Positions 36,391-50,869 are shown, counted from the first letter of the stretch. The stretch: DNA of 64,000 bases from Diphasiastrum complanatum (GCA_029204225.1 CM055097.1:37558976-37622975), one strand, 5' to 3'. Made by a program: numbers and translations. The notes: generated from the sequence alone by a model not told the origin.

Positions 36391-36612
36391 CTTACTAGCA
36401 AGATTCTACACACAAGATATAGATTTGTTTGTACCTGAAACTCACAAAGGTTTCTAACTTGCAGTGTTTCACTCAAATGTTGACTTCTAATCCAACAAAT
36501 GGATTTGTAATAACAGTTCTATCACTCCCTCACAAGCTGGAATGAAGATAAGATGAGATGAAAACTACACTCAAGCAAATCTTGCCAATCTTGGCTATTC
36601 TTGGACAAAAAT

Positions 36613-36755
<143 letters not shown>

Positions 36756-37145
36756 CACTTTGATGTACTTTCAAGACCTGGTTTCCACTTTAAGAAGGTC
36801 TGAAATCAGCCTAGATTAATCAGTTTTCATGAAACAAATTCAAAACTAATCAATGGCAAGTGATCTTGGTAGCTTATTCTAGGATTTGCACCAAAAATTA
36901 CATCAAACTGACACCAGATGAATTTTCTATGATCCAATAAATATGGGTTATTAAATGCTGGTTCAGAGATGCCCACACGTGTGAACAGTATGGATTTTGA
37001 TCCTGAAAAATTTTGGGATCAAATCCCCTCACCAAAACCTGGATAACAGCTCGCCCTTCCAATACTAGCTTTTTGCACCAAAACCTGCTAAAACTGGATT
37101 AGATTCAAACACAGATCAATGGCCTTGTACTTGGCTCTGATACCA

Positions 37146-37836
37146 TGTGAAAAGTACAGTACTAAGGACCATAAATGGATCTTTGAATGATCCACAAGGT
37201 GATTGTATGCTTGTTAAACAATCTATCAGAAACTAGTCATCAGAAAACAAGATCTAGTTTAGCAGCTTGATAGAAAACAAGTAGAGACAATCAAAGCATT
37301 GATCAATTAGTATAATCCAACTCCACACATGTGGAAATAAGGCTGTAGTACGGCTTGTAGACAGTGTTTACAAAGTGCCAAAGCTGGGTTTCATTGGAAA
37401 AATAGAGTAATCACCATACAATGAGAGGAAACTCGAGTTTCTCCTTGAGGCTCCAAAAAGTTTCTATCTTCTCACTATGGAGAATGGGAATACATAGTAA
37501 AACACACTTCCTTTGCAAAGTTAGGTGAAAATCCAGCATGTAATAAGGAAGTAGACTTCACTTTCTTGCCCTAATGTGAAAACCCTAGCCTAGATCCAAG
37601 AGTCATGCTTGGTAGGTGCATGGTAGGTACAAATCCCATCATAAATCATGGTCTAGTTCCTACAAAGTAGGAATCACTACCAAATAGACACAACCACTCC
37701 TCTTGACTCGTGGTAACCTACTTTAGGTGTGTATGTACAAGTGGCACTTTGGCCATTGAAGTAACCAACAAACAATATTGACAAAATGTACAATAATCTA
37801 CATGGCTAGATTTGCCAATGTAGGCAATTTTTCACA
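37146..37836 (-). repeat. Element E 5' LTR
   Basis: 691 bp, the same length as its partner. Most of the differences are transitions. Confidence 0.94.
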
Positions 37837-37841
37837 AAGGT

Positions 37842-39350
37842 GAGAGAGAACAATGCTAGATCTGAAAGAAATAAGGGTAGAGGAGTAGATAAAATCCAAG
37901 ACATGATCCCAACCATCAATGTCTTATAGGAGAGCTTCTCTTTTCAGTAAGCCCACAAGGTTTGAAAATGATCATGAAGGTTTTGAAAAACATGAAAGTT
38001 TCATGTAGGGAGACAAAGTTACCATTCAAATTGATATGCTACTTAACCAATTGTTTTCAAAATATTTAATGCTACATATGGATCAATTGACAATGTTCTC
38101 TTTGAGCTTTTAAGTCTTCCAAAGTGGACATTAAATGACACAGAGATGTAAGCTTTTCTTAGAATGTACACTTTGTAAAAATGAATCTCTTTAAAAGGTA
38201 ACCATGCCAGAAGGTTTGAAAATTAGTTTTCTCATTATGTAATGTCAGCATCATTATTTACAATTTTGAATTGGTGCTAAAAAATGTTATCGTTCGTTGG
38301 TGCTATACAATGTCGTTGACGTTTTGGAATGATTTTGCAGCGGATTGTGATCGAGTGCAACATTGACTTCTATATCATAGATATAAACATAACTAGTTGA
38401 TGAATATACCACATACCTTAACATCACATTGATTTCTATACAAGAACATTAATATAGTGAGTCACACGTAGTGGATCACTTGATAGGTAGAGAGATTAGG
38501 GTAGATCCTAGAAATCACAACACACCAATTTGCATGCAAATATAAACAAGATGCAAAAAAAATGGAAAGAGGTCTTCTCTACATAACATTGACCCACTTT
38601 TCTTGTCAATGTGGCCCATTAAGAAGAAAGACACATGTATTATTTGTCGCAAGATCTCAAAAATCCAACAAACATTACTAAAATTTTAATGTAGCTCAAA
38701 CTATCAAATCCAACCATCTCGAGACCTTATAAAATAGTGAACCAACAAGTACCTTAGCCTTTCGATATTGTATCAAAATTTTCTTCATAAAGAAGTATCT
38801 CCCATGGGGATTATGCTTTCCTAAAGCTCAAGGACTAGTTCTTGAGTAACTTTCCATGTCAGAGCTTGTAGTTTGATAAGTATTCCATGTAATGGCCTCT
38901 TGCCTTTTCGAATAACCAATTGAAATTATTGCTTAATCAAATACTACCAAGGATTTGGGAAAAGAAAGCATACATGCTAAGATAATAGAATGTGTTTGAT
39001 AACTATTACCTTATCTACTAAGCAATTCTTTTTTGTTTTGTACTTAAGGAAAGAATAAAGGGAATCTTGAGGTTCTTGAAAATATGTTCATGTGATGTAA
39101 CAAAAATATGGAATTGGTGGAGGATTATTGCTTGAGAGGCAAAACATTTCCTACTTTGTCTTGGCTTGCAAAATTGTAGCAGCAAAATTTCTCAAGGATT
39201 TTCATCATATGCTTAAAGGAATTCTTGTGTTATTGGGAGAAGAGCATGGTCATCATTAACAAAATTCCATGAACAAAGGGGTACTAAGGGTTGGGGTGGC
39301 TTGGAGTGTAGGGCAAAGAAGAGCATTTCTATGCTTATAACAAATACATA
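37842..39350. other. Old repeat-like flank of element E
   Basis: Probably the continuation of the sequence into which E inserted, perhaps further LINE, but no domain is recognisable. A short stretch ending GATCGAGTGCAACATTG at about 38367 resembles the end of the hAT-like element at 57244-58011. Confidence 0.35.
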
Positions 39351-39351
39351 T

Positions 39352-39703
<352 letters not shown>

Positions 39704-40066
39704 AATGATAAAAGTGTATGTTATAAACGGCTATGCTTTCTAATCGATTGTTTTTAATGTGATTTAAGGCCTAATAATTCTTGTCGTCCAAGAAGATGTT
39801 GTAATGGCATATTGGGAAAAAAAAAAACTTGATCGATATAATTTGCCATCTATATATAGAAATAAAAACAAAAAATATATTAATGACTAAATATGTAACT
39901 CAGTAGGACTTTTTATTTGATTTTATTTGGTGATCTTTAATAATTTTCCAAGGAGATTGTTTATCATTTTTTTTATGCTTTTGTTCATAACTACACCACT
40001 TTGATCCATTTCTAACCAAAGATCAGATTATGGAATTGGATCTTAAATGATTTAAAATTCTTCACA

Positions 40067-41034
40067 TGGTATCAGAGCTTGTGTTGTAGGTTTTGAAAGG
40101 ATGAAGCACATCTATCAAGGATTTGGTGAGGATATCAATGCTAGAGCATGCTAGATTGATTTCTACCCAAAAATCGAGTTTCTTGCATATGTAGATTGGA
40201 TCTTTTGTAGATCAAAACTTATTTTAGATTATAGAACTTGATGAATTCTGATTTCACACCACTTACTGGAATTAGCCCGATGCATTATTAGAAAGGTCTC
40301 ACTTGAGACTACAAGATTCTATATCAAGTTTTAGGCAATTGCATGTAGAATTTAAAATATTCAATTTTTTGTGATTTTATCAAAACCCTAATTTTGATTG
40401 GATCTCTATTTTGTGAGGTTATTGGACTTCATTAGAGTGTGTTTCAATCTTAGGAAGTGACAAGAGTCATTAGATTGAGGATAGATCATAGGTTGATCAA
40501 CATTCTATGTGTTGATTTGCTAGATATAAGTGCTAGAAAAGAATTGAGAGGTTCCATATCTTTGTGATTTCTCTTTGGAAACATTTGTTGTATTTCAAAA
40601 GAGTGCTTGGAACAGGTTGAAAGAGAAGGATCGGGTCATTGCAACATGGCTACATCAAGTGGATACATGTTGGAAGGCAATTACCTCAAGCAACTATTCA
40701 TTATGGAAAGTGGATGGAATCACTAATTGAGATGAATGATGTTTTGGATATTGTTGTAGGTTTGGAGGAGAGGCCAACAACACAACAAGAACAAATGAGG
40801 TATGACAAGAGGGCCAAAAGAGCTTTACACATGGTCAAGATGAATGTTACCAATGAACTTCTCAAGAAAGTTGGTAAGAGTACTTCATCAAAGGATGCTT
40901 GGGATTCATTAAAGAAGCTTTATGAATCCAAGTCTACTTCTAGAGTGTTGACTCTAAGAAGGCAAATCTTTCGATGTTTGCAAAAGAATGAAGAGAGTCC
41001 AGTTATTTTTGTTTCGAGAGTTAATGGATCTTAA
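40067..41034 (+). pseudogene. Element F: copia primer-binding site, leader and gag 5' end
   Basis: TGGTATCAGAGC at 40067-40078 follows an LTR end TTCTTCACA (40058-40066). The LTR's other end is uncertain, possibly TGTGATTTAAGG near 39758. Gag starts at 40646 (MATSSGYMLEG), shifts frame after a few codons, and continues SLWKVWMESLIEMNDVLDIV, AKRALHMVKMNVTNELLKKV, SRVLTLRRQIF, very close to element D gag. It breaks off at about 41034, where a gypsy fragment begins. Confidence 0.82.
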
Positions 41035-41035
41035 T

Positions 41036-44000
41036 GTTAGTATCACTATGCTATCGCTCTCATGGGAATGAACCCCCGCGTGACAAATAACCTCGTCTCC
41101 TTGATGCTTGTGTGCTTGGATCTAGGGTTGAGGCTAGGATAGGAAATAGTCCACTACAATTTTGGAGCCGTTTCCAGGGAGCTACGCCAATTTTTCAGTT
41201 TGCAGCATGTTTGGATGGATGTTAGTTTCATTTAGGCATCTTGTTTTGGCATTAGTAGGGTTAAAATTGCATCTTAGAGTTAGATTTGGAGCTTTTTTGC
41301 TTGATTTGAGTGGTTTTGCAGGGAAAACCATACATATCACAATTCTTAAGATCCATTTGGATATGAGAAATCAGAGAAAACAACAAAAATCATTTATTTC
41401 TGTCAGATTTGGTGAAGAAGAAGACAATTTGTCATCATACTTGTTAACTTCTTGCTCTCTGAAAGAGAACGTTCACTGAGTTGCATGCACAAAGTATCTT
41501 CAGATTGAAGGGCGAAGATTTATTCCCAACAGATCTTCGAAAACAAAACAAAATCAATAAAAAAACCACCAAAATCTAAAAAATAAAAAAAGAACCTTCG
41601 CCCAATTTACTGCACATAGGTGTGATTCAGATTTATCTATTGTGAGGTCGGCGAAGATTAATACCAAAAATAGAAGACCAAAGTGATTGTTCATCTAGTT
41701 GTTTTTAATCGTTTATGAAAAATTTACACCTTCTGCAAAAATATCAATTCTCTGAAAAGACCCTTCGTCTAAACCTTCTCCAGATTCAGTGTCAGTCCGA
41801 CTTACTATTTCTAATAATCAGCGAGTTTGGCAAACGTTAAGACAAGGCCAGTTGTCATATTGACCTATTTTTGTCAAACAGCACTTTTGTGCAAAAATAA
41901 TAGTATTACTCTTGAACCTTCGCCTACTTTTCTGAGGATTTTAAATATAGTATTTCATCATCTTGGAGTTGGCAAAGGCTACATTTGACAAGATCATTCA
42001 AAAAGTCTAATTTTATCCTCGCCAAGCTGCAATAACCTTATTGTTTACCAGAAAGAATCTTCGACAGTTCTACCCTAGTTTTATCTGTGTCAGATTTATC
42101 CACTATGAAGTCGGTGAAGGTTATCTTTGTCAGATTTGCCATAAAATAGCCAAATCAGTGATTTTTATCCAAAATAGCAGTGAAGGACCTTTGTCGAGTC
42201 ATTTTTCGCCTAGAGAATCTTCGCTCGTACTATTTATAGGTTTTGATCTACCAGATCTAGCCACTGTCAAATTTTTAGGACATTCTGTTACATGTTTTAT
42301 TTTATTCCAAAAAAGCTTGATTTTAGGAGTGTCGATCGCTTGATCAAAGATCTTTTTCCAAATGAGTATTTTATCTAGTAAGATCACTATAACATTGGGA
42401 GATTTCTTGAAGGGTGATGCTAAAAGCAAAAGAAGTATTATCATAGAAGTTAACTAAAACTAGACCAAGTGTCCATCAAGAGAAACTTTTTTGTGCTGGA
42501 TTTGAAGAATCTAATGAGGTACTCCATGTCAAGTAGCATGGGAAAGTGAACAAAAAAATATCACCCTGCCAATATGGCATAGGCAATTTTCTAAAGAAGC
42601 AGCCGTGATAGATGGAGGTCCGCGAGTTAACTTGATTTCAACAAAGCTATGTGCACAGTGGGGCCTTACAAAGATTAAGCTTGCAACTTTTGCCATCAAG
42701 CTAGTTGATCAAACATCCGCAAGGAATGGTTGAAGACATGCCTATCAAAATTGCTGGAGTACAGTTTGTCATTACTTTTGTAGTAATGGACTTATTCGAT
42801 GCACCAAATGTCTACCGAGTCCTATTGAGATTCCCATGGTTACAAGCTGCGCAAGTAATTCATGGGGTACTGGAAAAATCACTTTTGAAAATCGTGAATG
42901 TGCTATCAAAGTGGATCCGATAACTTGGACTATCAAATCAGTAGCCCAAAAAGAGGATGATGATTCATCAACAACGGATCATACCTGTGACCGACCAGTA
43001 AAAAATTGGGGAGTACATTATGACTCTCAAACTGATACTATCAACTAGAATCTGTGCAAAAAGTACAAAAGGACCAAGAGTGGATCCTAATCTAATCCTC
43101 AAGAGGGATTGGTTGTCAGATTACTTGATCTATCAATCTACTTGAGATTAAGATCAATCTAGATCAATTCTAGACACAACATCTTAACAAGAACAATCAT
43201 TAATTGAAGGTAAGTGTACTTTTTAGTTTCACACGTGTGAAACATTGTCTGAGTACGGAATCCAACCTGAAAATCAAGTACACATTGATAGAACCTCAAA
43301 ACAATCAAAACAAATGTAGACAAATGGAGAGAATCACTCAAAATTGCTTCCAAAACCAAGATTGGTGTCTCACATTGATTATGGCCAAATAAGCCTCTAT
43401 ATATACACTTTTGGAGCTCGAGGTACTGATCATGCATCAGATCTCATACGTGTGAGGATGCCTTGTCACTATCATGCAATTTGACACTTGGATCAAAACT
43501 TTCCATTTTGGGCCTTTTTGGTCTATTTTCCTACTATATGGAGATCTTCATGGAAATCTTCTAGAAGCAAAAACTCGTTTACTTCAGCTATTTCCACACG
43601 TGTGAGTTGTCCTCTACACATGGGATGTGACACCTTTTCAAAATATTTGGCTCATGAAATCATTAGATTGGTGCCATGTGTCATATCTCTAGAAAACTAG
43701 TTTTTGGCCATTTTAGCCACTAGAACTTAAATTAAATCATACATACGACATATATGATTATGGTACATGAAAAGTACACTAGTTTCACACGTGGGAAAAG
43801 GATCCACACATGTGTGTCTATCCTATATACAAGATTTTTGGCCTCTACCAAGCTTATTTTTGCATCTTTCACAGAATCAAGCCCTTGCAACAATTGATTG
43901 TATAGCAGGCTATATGTGTCAACAAGATAGTTAGTCTGACTTGAGCGAGATACACCGATCACTTTTCCATTGAATGTGATGAATGTAGCTTGGATATCAA

Positions 44001-44158
44001 CGGAACCCATACCAGATCCAATTGAAGATGAACTTATTCATATGAGTCACACCTTGACTTATGATGACAATGCAGAACTTACTGATGAGCAGGTTCTAAA
44101 TCACATGGATCCTACCAGATCCAAGAAAGCTAAGCGAAGATCCAAGGCTAATCCTTAA
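41036..44158 (+). mobile_element. Element G: Ty3/gypsy-like remnant
   Basis: 41036-41157 looks like an LTR end, followed by TTTGGAGCCGTTTCCAGGGA (41161-41180), which resembles the TTTGGCGCCGTTGCCGGGGA primer-binding region common in plant gypsy elements. After a leader with repeated CTTCGCC-like motifs comes a retropepsin-like segment, VIDGGPRVNLIST... with DLFDAPNVYRVLL (42610-42930), and ITFENRECAIKVDP. A solo copia LTR splits the frame at 43053-43873; 43985-44158 may be its continuation. Stops and frameshifts are present, and no RT is seen. Confidence 0.6.
43053..43873. repeat. Solo copia LTR with target duplication
   Basis: 821 bp, TGTGCAAAAAGTAC...ATCTTTCACA, flanked by GAATC at 43048-43052 and 43874-43878. 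Its ends resemble the LTRs of elements D and E. No internal region, so probably left by LTR-LTR recombination. It contains four or five copies or variants of CACACGTGTG (43230, 43445, 43595, 43786, about 43804). Confidence 0.88.
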
Positions 44159-44440
44159 TTATCAAGGATTATGAGAAAGGGTTTATACAATTCATGCTTA
44201 AAATGTGGAAAATAAGACCAACCAAATACGATAAGCTCAAAAGTCTCATCAATGTGACCAAAAATATGAAGTAAGGTTTCAGCAGCAACAGACCTATTGT
44301 TTAAGAGGTGTGTTTGTTCGCCCCATAGAACATATATTAATCTCACACTTCAGTCTCGAGCATTTCATATCATTGCTTTCATCTCTTTGCTACATACGAA
44401 TGGTATCAAGCTTTCTGGGTGATAAACGTGATGGAATGGA
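44159..44440. other. No gene recognised
   Basis: Possible further gypsy sequence. No domain or boundary seen. Confidence 0.35.
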
Positions 44441-44444
44441 TCCG

Positions 44445-44680
44445 CTGTCTAGCGATGGATTAGCGAGGGTTCATACCTATTTTTGTATGGCATTTTCTCA
44501 TAAATACTATCCGCTGCCCAGCAATGGACCAGTGATGAAGCATGCTCAACATTGTAGAAGTTTTTTGAAGATATGTGAGTTGTTGTCCAGCAATGGACTT
44601 GTAATGGTTTTTCTTGAATTATGTACTCAAAAAATGGATATATATGGTAAGTTGTCCAACGATGGACCAACGATGAACCA
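44445..44680 (+). repeat. Four degenerate ~70-bp repeats
   Basis: A core like TGTCCAGCAATGGACCAGTG occurs at 44445, 44514, 44581 and 44652 (spacing 69, 67, 71). The frame from 44310 stays open across them and gives PLSSDGLA, PLPSNGPVM, LLSSNGLVM and KLSNDGPTM. A fifth trace, AGCCAGCGATGAAGC, is at about 44763. Confidence 0.75.
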
Positions 44681-44709
44681 ATGCTTCCTTCCACATACTT
44701 TTTAAGCAT

Positions 44710-46560
44710 GATAATGATAGGTATGCATCACATATTGTGGGTTGAGACAAAAGCTTCTTAATAGCCAGCGATGAAGCACTTCTTACGTTATGAATGGTTG
44801 TGTGTATTCAAACTCCTTATCATAGATATGAAAGGATGAAAGGTTGGTTTGATAACTACAATATACAATAGGCATTACTATCCTTCAAAGGACAGTATGA
44901 ATGTTTGGTTGTTCCATAATAACGAAAGGTTACATACATAGTCTAGAGACGAAGCCATTGTAGTATCATACTATTATACAAAAGATACAACTCAGATATT
45001 GGCACGTTCTGATTATGATAAGTATATCTCATACTTTAACCTGTTTGCTATCATACTTTTGAATGGTTGTTATTTCAAAGGAAATACTATTGTGTCTAAG
45101 CACTAACAAATAAAACTTGCACTCTTTGTAGCATCGAATATTACTGTTATCTTCGTTTTCGATTAGGTTTGGTTTCGAACCATAAAGCTATAAGCGTTTG
45201 CACAGGTATGCACATTAAACCATTCGCTTCGGACTTATATAAGCAATGAGTAGTAAGCTTTCCTTAACATGCTTAGTATCGTTTTCACAATATCTGACAA
45301 TAACGTTATGAATGGTGTGAGTCTAAAGAAGGCAAGAGTACTTGAGAGACTAACATGGCATCCTCACAAGAAGTAACTTCTACGATCATCCAGGTATGAG
45401 TTTTTCAAACAATTTTTAGACTTTGCAAGCACCACCTATGCTCAGAAGTGAAGGTGTCTCTTTACAAATATATTCCATTCTTGGTGACTAATAATGATCC
45501 TAAATACAGAAATTAGCTGGTTTTTACTCAGTTCAACTATATTACTTCATAGATAATGTAATTACTCTGTGTATAATGACACCCACGTTGTTCTGAAACA
45601 AGGGTTCTCTTCAAATTATCTTGGACAACATGGATTTGCGTAGGATAAACAGTTCTTACAAAAGGATTAGAATGGCACGGATCTGCCCTAATACATTGTA
45701 AAAACCACATAAACCTCACCAATAAGATGAAGCCTATCCAATACAAGGTTCTTAAAAAACCACGGGTTGGATATGGAGTTACGATAAACGTAAGTTCATT
45801 CGTAACTACACTATTTAACTATGGCTTTTACAAATTTATTACCCATTCAGTAGTCATATCAGATTATGGTGAGATACGATTGGAAAGCATGGATATGATC
45901 AGAAGCATGGACAGTAGTACGTGACGTTTCTTAAGTCACCTGGGTTAGAATAGCATGGATTTGCTTTACACCGGCACACGTGTTCACACCATTTCTTTTA
46001 GCGATAAGCAATATATACGGTGAAAACTATTCATACTTATGTTTTAAACGAAATGAACTGATACAATGCCCAAGAACTGATCAGCATGGCACTCGTCCTG
46101 ATACGGAAACGGAGGGGCTTGGCCTATCACTAGAAAATCATCTTTGTGTTTGGGAAGACTGGACTATGATTTAAAATGCTATTTATGCTAATAAGTAGTA
46201 TAACTTCTTTTGGACATGGATAACAACTAACACTCAGCCATGACACTTGTCTTCCACTAACACTCAGCCATGACACTTGTCTTCCTCACTGTACTAACTC
46301 ATGCGGTTTTGTGTTGTGGGATGGTGGCAAGTATCAGTTGGACGTTTTGAGAGTGGTTATGTTATATGGTGCTTTACTATACTGTATTTTACTTTTCAGC
46401 ACTGTACCTTGTTGGTTTATGAATAAAGGCTTCAAAGGGTTTGGTCTTGCTTTGTCAAGAGGAACTATGTGAAATTGTGTATTCCTCTCTGCATCCTTGT
46501 TGTGTAACTCCGACTATTCCTTGGTTGGGATAGTATTAAACCCTTACCTTTTATCCAGTT
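44710..46560. other. Intergenic; contains a 30-bp tandem duplication
   Basis: No coding region that I can support. 46226-46255 and 46256-46285 are an exact tandem pair (ACTAACACTCAGCCATGACA...). The remainder shows no recognisable element. Confidence 0.45.
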
Positions 46561-46574
46561 CATAAGCTAACCAA

Positions 46575-48112
46575 GGTCTGTTTTCATGTTTTAGTCCACT
46601 CTATGACTGATTGTGCTTTGAGCAGTTCATCATCTATTAGTAAAGAATTGATTTGGCATTATAGACTTGGTCACCTTAATCATGCATCGATAGGTAACAT
46701 GTCTACACGTTCTTCAGTTAAGTAGATGGCAGTATTGACAAAAGGAAAGCTCGACTCGTGGCAAGGGGATTTTCACAAACTCCCAATATTGACTACTTCG
46801 AAACCTTTAGCCCAGTTGTCAAGCACACTTCCATTCGACTGCTACTATCATATGCTGCTGCAACAAATCTTGAGATACACCAGATGGATGTACAAATGGC
46901 ATTCCTCAACGGAGTTATCGAGGAGGACATCTACATGATCCAGCTAGAAGGCTATATCCTCAATGGTCGGGAAGATCAGGTATGCAAACTTCGTAAAGCT
47001 TTGTAAGGTTTGAAGCAATCCTCTAGAGCATGGTTTCATCAAATCAATACATTCTTGATCGATCATGGATTCAAACCAAGTTCTGTAGACTGTAATGTAT
47101 ATTTTCAAGCTATCAATCAATTCTTTGTCGTCATCACACTCTACGTGGATGATACGTTGTTGTTTAGCAACAATATTAGACTGACAAAGGACACCAAGAG
47201 GATGTTGTCCCAAGAATTCGAGATGAAAGATCTTGGAGAGGTGCATTATTGTCTCGAGATTCAAATCCACAAAGATAGAAGTAGAAAACTTTTCTATATC
47301 ACCATACAAAAGTACTTCTATAATTTGCTGATGAAATTCAATTTCATGAATTGCAAGTTTGTATATAATCCCATGGATCCAGGTCTAAAATTATCCAAGA
47401 AGCAATGCCCTCAGACCAATAAAGAGAAGGCTGAAATGAAGTGATATCCATATCAATCAATTGTCAATTATCGGACCCCTGATGTATGCAATGACCTCCA
47501 CCAGGCCTGATCTTGCATCCTGAGCCAATACCTAGCCAACCCTAGTATGATCCACTGGAAAGCTCTTTTCAGAGTAATCAGATATGTACGAGTTACTATT
47601 GCCCTCTATATCTACTATGGTGATGTCGATTCATTCGATATCCATACACTTCAAGTGATATTGACACCAGAAGATCAGCTTCTGGACTTGTCTTTTTGTT
47701 CAATAATGGTCCAATATCTTGGAACGGTCGAAAACAAACCTACATTGCAATGTCATCTACAACAACATACATTGTAGTCTCTCAAGCCACTAAAGAGGCA
47801 ATTTGGTTGAGGAATCAATTGCCTGATATTGGTCTTAGACAATCTGCTCCAACAATTATTTAGTGCGACAATCAAAGTGCCATTGCATTATCAATCAATC
47901 CTAGATTTCACTCTAGGAGCAAGCACATCGAGATTAAGTACCACTACATTAGGAGCAAAATACTCAACAAGGAGGTAAGTCTGAAATTTTGTAGAACCCA
48001 GTACATGGTAGCCGATATATTTACAAAAGGGTTAAATTAGAAAGAACACAAGAACTTTTGTGCTATCTTGAATTTGAAAGTCAAGGCCTTCAAAGATCCA
48101 GATTAAGGGGGG
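46575..48112 (+). pseudogene. Element H: rearranged copia pol remnant
   Basis: A pre-integrase motif ELIWHYRLGHLNHASIGN (about 46647-46700) is joined at about 46725 to RT (GSIDKRKARLVARGFSQTPN), so integrase is deleted. RT continues QMDVQMAFLNGVIEEDIYM, a stop at 47004-47006, catalytic TLYVDDTLLFS (about 47140) and EFEMKDLGEVHYCLEIQI. RNase H fragments include AIWLRNQLPDIGL and FHSRSKHIEIKYHYIRSK (about 47900). Polypurine tract AAGGGGGG at 48105-48112. Confidence 0.87.
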
Positions 48113-48476
48113 TGTTGGATTTTGTATCCTCTCCATCCCTATCTCTCTACTAATCTAGATCCATTCACTAGCTGTTGTAAATACTTGTGCAGTCGCATAC
48201 TCTGCAAAAAACACTTGTTTTCTAATAGTCTGTAGAAATACAAAGGAATAGATGACAGTATCCCGACGACTCAACCAACACTGACTATTCGGCCACCCTT
48301 CAACTATTCAACGTATTCCAACTATTTGTAAGTTACATTGACTCATCCGACATTGACTATTTGTCGGACACCCGACACTGAAAATTCAACTTCACCAATT
48401 GTCACTATCAACTCCAAAAGTCGAACAATTGGCGAATCATAAGTACCTTCATTATGACCGGATAGAATCTCTAACA
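48113..48476 (+). repeat. Probable 3' LTR of element H
   Basis: Starts TGTTGGATTTTG directly after the polypurine tract. The end at TCTCTAACA is a guess from terminal symmetry; no second LTR or target duplication was found. Confidence 0.45.
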
Positions 48477-50860
48477 GAGTAAGATATTGTTTGAAGGTGA
48501 CTGCCAACAGCACGTAGTACCTTAATCCTAATTACAAAGTACAAATTAAGTATTCTTTTAATTAGTTAGCCATGTGTATATATCCAACAACTTATCAGTT
48601 GTTCGGTTAGCTCAATCATCTACCCAATCGATCAATCAAACATCTAGAGCGCAATTGTTTCTGTTATGGCCATAGTCGGTTAAAGGACCTGGAATTGTCC
48701 TAATATGGTAGACTGGCCCTCCAGTATTCGAGATTATTGGTCATGCCTAGATTTTATTCCACATCAAGTCCTGTTGGTGACTAATGACCTTGAGAGGATC
48801 CAGACACTCTAATTGAGACATATGGAGTAGTGCATGTACATGTGACTGATATAGGCAAGAGGTATGCATGTAGAGCTATAACCTATTTATAGTTGACTTG
48901 CATGGGAATTACATGTGCTCATGCACAAGATCCTGCTCTCTATATATTGAGGTAGTGATTATTCCGTCGACGACTTTGGTCTAGGTTACCTGATGAGCTC
49001 TTCTCCTCTTGCTGTCACCTTGGCATGGCAGGAGGATTCTCCAGGAGGGATCTAGGATTGGTTGGGTGGTTTTGCTCCACAGTCTCTCTTGTGTTTTCCT
49101 ATCCTCATCTTAGGGGTTTTCCCTAGTGGTCTTTACAGTTTTGTTCTTTCTCTTTACTATCACATAGTATTGATTCAGGAAGAATGCGACTCTGTCTTCA
49201 TTCAGACTGTATTTTTTTCACGACTAAATAATCATTGTTCCATAATCTAGGTCATGTATGCTGTAATTGAATGCACATTTTTATTGATATTCAGATCGAT
49301 TCTTGCTTGCAGATAAACTTATTCGTAGATTAAATTATATTCATGTGATACACTGAATTTTAAAATGGTCAATTTTATTGACAATTTTGTCAGATACTCG
49401 GTGGGTTTGCTAATTGATGCAGTACTTGGTGGCAGTGTTACTTATTTATGCTATTATTTGCCATGATACTATGTCGAGTTGCTGGTTTATGTTGGCAAGG
49501 CTTATTTGAGACCCAGTTCTAAGGTCAAGATATTACATATATGGCATTGGCTGTGAGCATTTTTTTTGCTAAAGGCCTATATGTATTTTCGGAGGCTGGG
49601 TACCTCATTTTTTTTAAGGACAATTGTCGATCTCCAGAGGCTACTCACTACTTTGAACTATCTAAGCTGGTGGACAAGCTAAAGGCTTCCTTCTATTCTT
49701 AAGGCCATACTTTGAAGGACCTTCAAATTATCATGTTATTTAGATTGCTCGTTTCAATATTCTCATTATTCAGACCTGTTGCTATGACGTATTGAAGTTT
49801 CCCTTTGTTTGGCTTTGCACACGTAGGAGCACTTCATTGAAGGGCATGAGCGGGACCTTCAACCATCAGACCACTTCATCCAACCATTTCTCAGCCAGAT
49901 TCAACATTCAACTTCAGAAATGAAGGGCATGACTCGTGAGTAACACCGTCGTGCTATTGAAAGTAGAGTTCAACCAATTTGTCGCGCATTCTTCTCTCAA
50001 TCGGACAATGGGTTGTTCTTCCTGTTCGAAGTGCCTTCAATATTCATGCATCTATTTCAGCACATCCTCTTTGTGTCTGATTGGCATTCGGAGACATCCT
50101 TAATCATGACTACTTAACCAACATGATCAAGCTGATCAAACAAGTATCTTAAAAAATAGCCGATGGTTAAATATTCTATTTCATTCAAGAGGCAACCACC
50201 ATTATACAGCTTCTGAACTTGCACAGCTTTTCGTGGAAAAGTTGTTCATGTTGTTTGGTTTGCCAAATGACATTGTATCATAAATGCGAATACCAAAATA
50301 TTTATTATCAAATAACATTTTTAATGCCAGCATTGCATATTCCAAACAAGGCCTTGTGCACATTTACTTGTTGCCAACTAGATTGAAATATCATTATCCT
50401 CCAAAGTGGAACCGTAGTGACCTCGAAAAAAACTTGCAACTTTAATCTTTGTATGTTTGAAATCTTTCACCTTTCAAAGACCCTCTTAGTTTGAACCCAT
50501 AAAAAAATTATATGATGCAAAGGGCGTAAGATCTTATTTCTACAAATTTGGTGCTCTCATTTGTAATGCCTTGTTGAACAAGATACAAAAAACGTTCGTC
50601 ATCAATAGATTTGGGGATGTAAGTCTCTTTTGATCATCCACAACAACAATTTGATTAGATTCATGTTTATAGTTATTAAGTCAATTTTAGTCAATGGAAA
50701 TTACTCACTCTAAGACTATAAAGAAAAACAAACAACAAAAGACAAAAGCTTGCAAAACACAAGAAAAAGTGTTTGGAGTCTTCTTAGAAGTGATTGGCTC
50801 TCAGCATCGATGAGATGGACCATAAAATACTATTGCCAAATTTTGTCAGGGTGCCAAAGA
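48477..50860. other. Intergenic, probably old repeats
   Basis: No domain, splice-bounded exon or element boundary that I can support. The stretch around 48780-49060, with CTCTATATATTGAGG and CTCTTCTCCTCTTGC, has the look of an LTR, but no partner was seen. Confidence 0.35.
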
Positions 50861-50869
50861 ATTTAAATG

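Noticed and set aside
38330-38367. End of another hAT-like element (GATCGAGTGCAACATTG)
   Set aside because: Resembles the 58-kb element end, but no opposite end or 8-bp duplication was found.
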